Origin: Hoylesella enoeca JCM 12259
Lineage (GTDB): Bacteria; Bacteroidota; Bacteroidia; Bacteroidales; Bacteroidaceae
Length of the DNA stretch: 44,478 bases
Assembly: GCF_000613405.1 (NCBI RefSeq)
Contig: NZ_BAIX01000017.1
Coordinates: forward strand, 1-44,478
Direction: 5' to 3'
Shown here in pieces: positions 42,317-44,478 of this stretch. The notes below the pieces were generated by a model. The model searched no databases and was not told the origin of the DNA. It saw nothing but the letters and a program-made list of their open reading frames with translations. The position numbers and the translations under genes are program-made. The first letter of the stretch is position 1. Each line of letters begins with the position of its first letter.

Positions 42317-42476
42317 ACGCCTTTCACGTCTCACCCTACGCGCGCGCGAGGGGAGACGACTAAACACCAATAAACAAAGGGCTTTTCGGAGTTCCCTTTG
42401 TTCCTTTTTCCATGTCCTTTTGCCAACACGGCAAGGGGAAATAACGACGAAATTTCATTAAAAGTATAATGTTAAT

Positions 42477-42647
42477 ATGAAGAAGCAAGAATGTAAGAAA
42501 AGGGTGTATGAAGCACCTGAGTGCAACGTAATCAAATTAGAGAGTGAGTTGGATATTTGTGTCACCTCAGTAAGACTCGATGTTCCCAACACCACCGAAG
42601 AGGATTGGGACGAACACGAAGTAGAAGGAGGAGAGTTTGATTTATAA
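42477..42647 (+). CDS. Small ORF (56 aa) before fimbrillin 2
   Basis: It has the same length as the small ORF at 16183-16353. It starts MKKQECKKRVYEAPECNVIK, then LESELDICVTS, TTEEDWD and an acidic end GGEFDL. The pattern Y-x-A-P-x-C, I-C-x-x-S, E-(E/D)-D-W-D is shared, while the rest has diverged. That is the sign of a protein under selection rather than a recent copy. No family is recognised, and there is no signal peptide. The fimbrillin gene follows after 61 bases. Confidence 0.65.
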   Translation: MKKQECKKRVYEAPECNVIKLESELDICVTSVRLDVPNTTEEDWDEHEVEGGEFDL

Positions 42648-42708
42648 TGTATCTTTTTGATTTCGCAAAAGCGAACTTCATGGATTAGAATTTAAGTAAT
42701 AAGTTAAA

Positions 42709-44339
42709 ATGAATAAGACAATGAAAAGATTAATATCAGTAGCAAACTTCATCTGTGCGATGATTTTATTGGCAGCATGTGGCAATGAAGAAACCACACC
42801 CGATCAATTGATAGATCTTGGCGCCCCAGGACATATCGTGATCAATACAGAAGAATTTAAGACCGATCAAGATAAAACACGGGCTGTAACTCTTAAAACC
42901 GAAAGTATTGATTTGGGCAATGGAGTTGTTGCCGAAGTTGCTATACAACCGGATAAAGAAGAAACAGCACCAACTCGTGCAGCAATGAACAATGGGCATT
43001 ATACAATTTATGCTCTTGATGGTGGTGGCACGCGTAAAGCCACATTGACCGGAACGGTGAGTGGTACGACCTTCATCAGGGATGCTTTGTGTCCCCACAT
43101 GCTACTTGATCCAGGTACTTATACTTTTGTCTGCATCAACGATGCCGTAACGATGAATGCTTCTGGTCTCATCGTCAGTGCAGGCACAGATAATCCGATG
43201 ATCGGAACGACGACAGAGACCATTAGCGGACCAGTTTGGAAAGTGTCATTTGCAATGAAACATCAGGCAGCTCGCGTTCGAGTTAAGATCACATCTTACA
43301 CCAACCAAGGTTCAGGTATCACAGCCACGCTTGCATCTGCATCAGCCAGCCCGCCACCGTCGGTTATCATTTGGATGCCACGGCAGACGCCACAGCCAAT
43401 ACTTCGACAGCACTCACAGCATCTTGTGCCGTGCACGAAAGTGCCGTGACGTTTTCGCCTATTGTGCAAACGGTTGAGCGTACGAGCAATTATCAATACT
43501 TCTTACCCGGCACACAAGGCAATGATTTCACCTTGACGTTTACGGGCGGAACGGTCTATGGCAAATCTCTTGCTGCGAAATCAATGGCGCTCACGATGCT
43601 TGGAACCTTAGCCCGCAACGACTCTTATACGGTGAATGTCAAATTCAAGACCACTCCTTACTATCTTTTCCAAGACGGAACCGTGGGTGCACTGGGCGAT
43701 CAAACTTCTACGAGAAAGCCTATTGGTGTTGTGATCAAGGAGAAGACCGCTACCGAAAAAGGTCTTGCCGTTGCGCTAAATGAAATCAATCTTGGCGCAA
43801 CAAAAGCAGTATGGGCTGCAACTTCCGGTATGCAGGATAATGTCAATATGTTTCCTCTACCTTATGATATACCTACTTACAATAACGCTATCAATATAGA
43901 TGATGGCTATGAAAACACCTGGGGGCCCAGCAAGGATGGCGTAACTATCAAAGGCAATGAACAAACTCGATACCCTGCCTTCTATTTGGCCGGCCATTAC
44001 AATGATAAATTAGCTGCCGATGGCATCGTCGTATCAGGTCATATGCTTGGCTGCAAATGGTTCTTGCCTGGATTTAAAGATTGGATGCAATTAATGGGCG
44101 TTTCTGCAATCTCTACGCTTGCGTTTCTTACTTGGCAAACGAATCTCGGTTTTAGAGATTGGATAACGCAAGCCGGAGGAACATTTAATCCTTCTTGGCA
44201 TCTGGTTATGACGAGTATGGAGAGAGATGCTAATTCCTATACGATGATACATCTGAATTATGAGGACCCATCAGTATTCAATGTTTGGGATTCAGGAAAA
44301 GCAAATGGGTTGGCATTTTTGCCTTTCGTGCATTTCTGA
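42709..44339 (+). pseudogene. Fimbrillin-family lipoprotein (Mfa-like), frameshifted
   Basis: A paralogue of the gene at 16367-17998. It has signal MNKTMKRLISVANFICAMIL and lipobox LAAC (Cys 24), and Thr-Arg-Ala sites at residues 57-59 and 89-91, almost the same positions as in the paralogue. The first frame loses homology after TLASASA at about 43340 and stops at 43449. The next frame continues PATVGYHLDATADATANTST, YQYFLPGTQGNDFTLTFTGG, AFYLAGHYN, CKWFLPGFKDWM and ends FLPFVHF. One base is missing near CCAGCCCGCC (43345-43354). The restored length is 543 residues, the same as the intact paralogue. It is decay, phase-off state or sequencing error. Confidence 0.82.
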
Positions 44340-44478
44340 TCATGAAGCGTCTGGAGTGGAGATTCAGAAGGTGATGAAGCGAGGTTATTTCATTAATCGC
44401 CAGTGGCTGTCCGCGGAATAATCCTTATGTATGAGGCCGTGCACCTGCTGCATGGACCAAAAAGAATTTCCGACGGGG

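Larger units (their letters stand above)
42099..42476 (+). promoter_or_regulatory. Structured leader of fimbrillin module 2
   Basis: The order is the same as in leader 1: a conserved TTTTAACGCTTTATATTTGC block, (AC)10, then hairpins CGTCTCACCC/GGGGAGACG (42327-42358), AAACAAAGGG/CCCTTTGTT (42372-42402, followed by CCTTTTTC) and CCTTTTGCC/GGCAAGGGG (42416-42438). Near the 5' end it has an extra segment of about 45 bases with a CCCCCTAA-TTAGGGGG inverted repeat (42114-42131) that leader 1 lacks. The second hairpin with its T-rich tail resembles an attenuator. Confidence 0.55.

Overview
The window looks like a chromosomal piece of a member of the order Bacteroidales, most likely Prevotellaceae. 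The evidence is the TAnnTTTG -7 promoter boxes with an upstream TTG/TTTG, the lack of Shine-Dalgarno sites, the rpmB-rpmG-DUF4295 cluster, a SusC/SusD pair, fimbrillin-type lipoproteins, a CHU_C (type IX secretion) domain and a DUF6261 gene. The species cannot be told from the sequence alone.

Layout. 1-2.4 kb: a GC-rich, left-truncated fimbrillin-like gene with a frameshift, a hairpin-repeat array and a DUF6261 gene. 2.5-13.5 kb: core genes (CHU_C lipoprotein, uvrA, map, tsaD, pncC/cinA, rpmB, rpmG, DUF4295, pheS on the minus strand, DUF4348 lipoprotein, murB, MBL-fold hydrolase). 13.5-15.8 kb: a candidate small RNA, a second hairpin array, a ScdA_N/hemerythrin/LuxR regulator and a frame-broken LuxR partner. 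15.8-18.4 kb: fimbrillin module 1 and a palindrome-rich intergenic region. 18.4-22.9 kb: SusD and a frameshifted SusC. 23.2-24.0 kb: a phosphoglycosyl transferase, tRNA-Glu and tRNA-Ser. 24.2-26.9 kb: a secreted metallophosphoesterase and, divergent from it, a radical SAM/lipoprotein pair. 27.2-35.0 kb, mostly minus strand: a UvrD-type helicase with a built-in DnaQ-like exonuclease, tRNA-Leu, an S41 peptidase, a frameshifted DUF3316 gene and a topoisomerase IV A subunit. 35.3-42.0 kb: AraC-type regulator, DPP III, AlkD-like protein, two Fur-family regulators around purA and hisS. 42.0-44.3 kb: fimbrillin module 2.

The most notable structure is a duplicated surface-protein expression module (about 15.8-18.0 kb and 42.06-44.34 kb). 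Each copy has the same promoter (TTG-N20-TACCTTTG), a conserved leader with an (AC)n microsatellite of different length (15 and 10 units), three hairpins whose stems differ in sequence but still pair, a 56-codon small ORF with a shared residue pattern, and then a fimbrillin-like lipoprotein with two Thr-Arg-Ala sites at matching positions. This looks like a structured, possibly phase-variable leader that controls adhesins. The second system of interest is the radical SAM enzyme with its companion lipoprotein, a known but functionally unexplained pair.

Five genes (two fimbrillin-like, SusC, DUF3316, LuxR) carry six single-base losses in total, while all long housekeeping genes are intact. These could be real decay or phase variation, or sequencing errors. 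Several families of intergenic repeats (40-bp hairpin arrays, 22-bp tandem arrays, a GCTTTTCGCAA/GTTTAACGG element) each occur at two or more places in the window.
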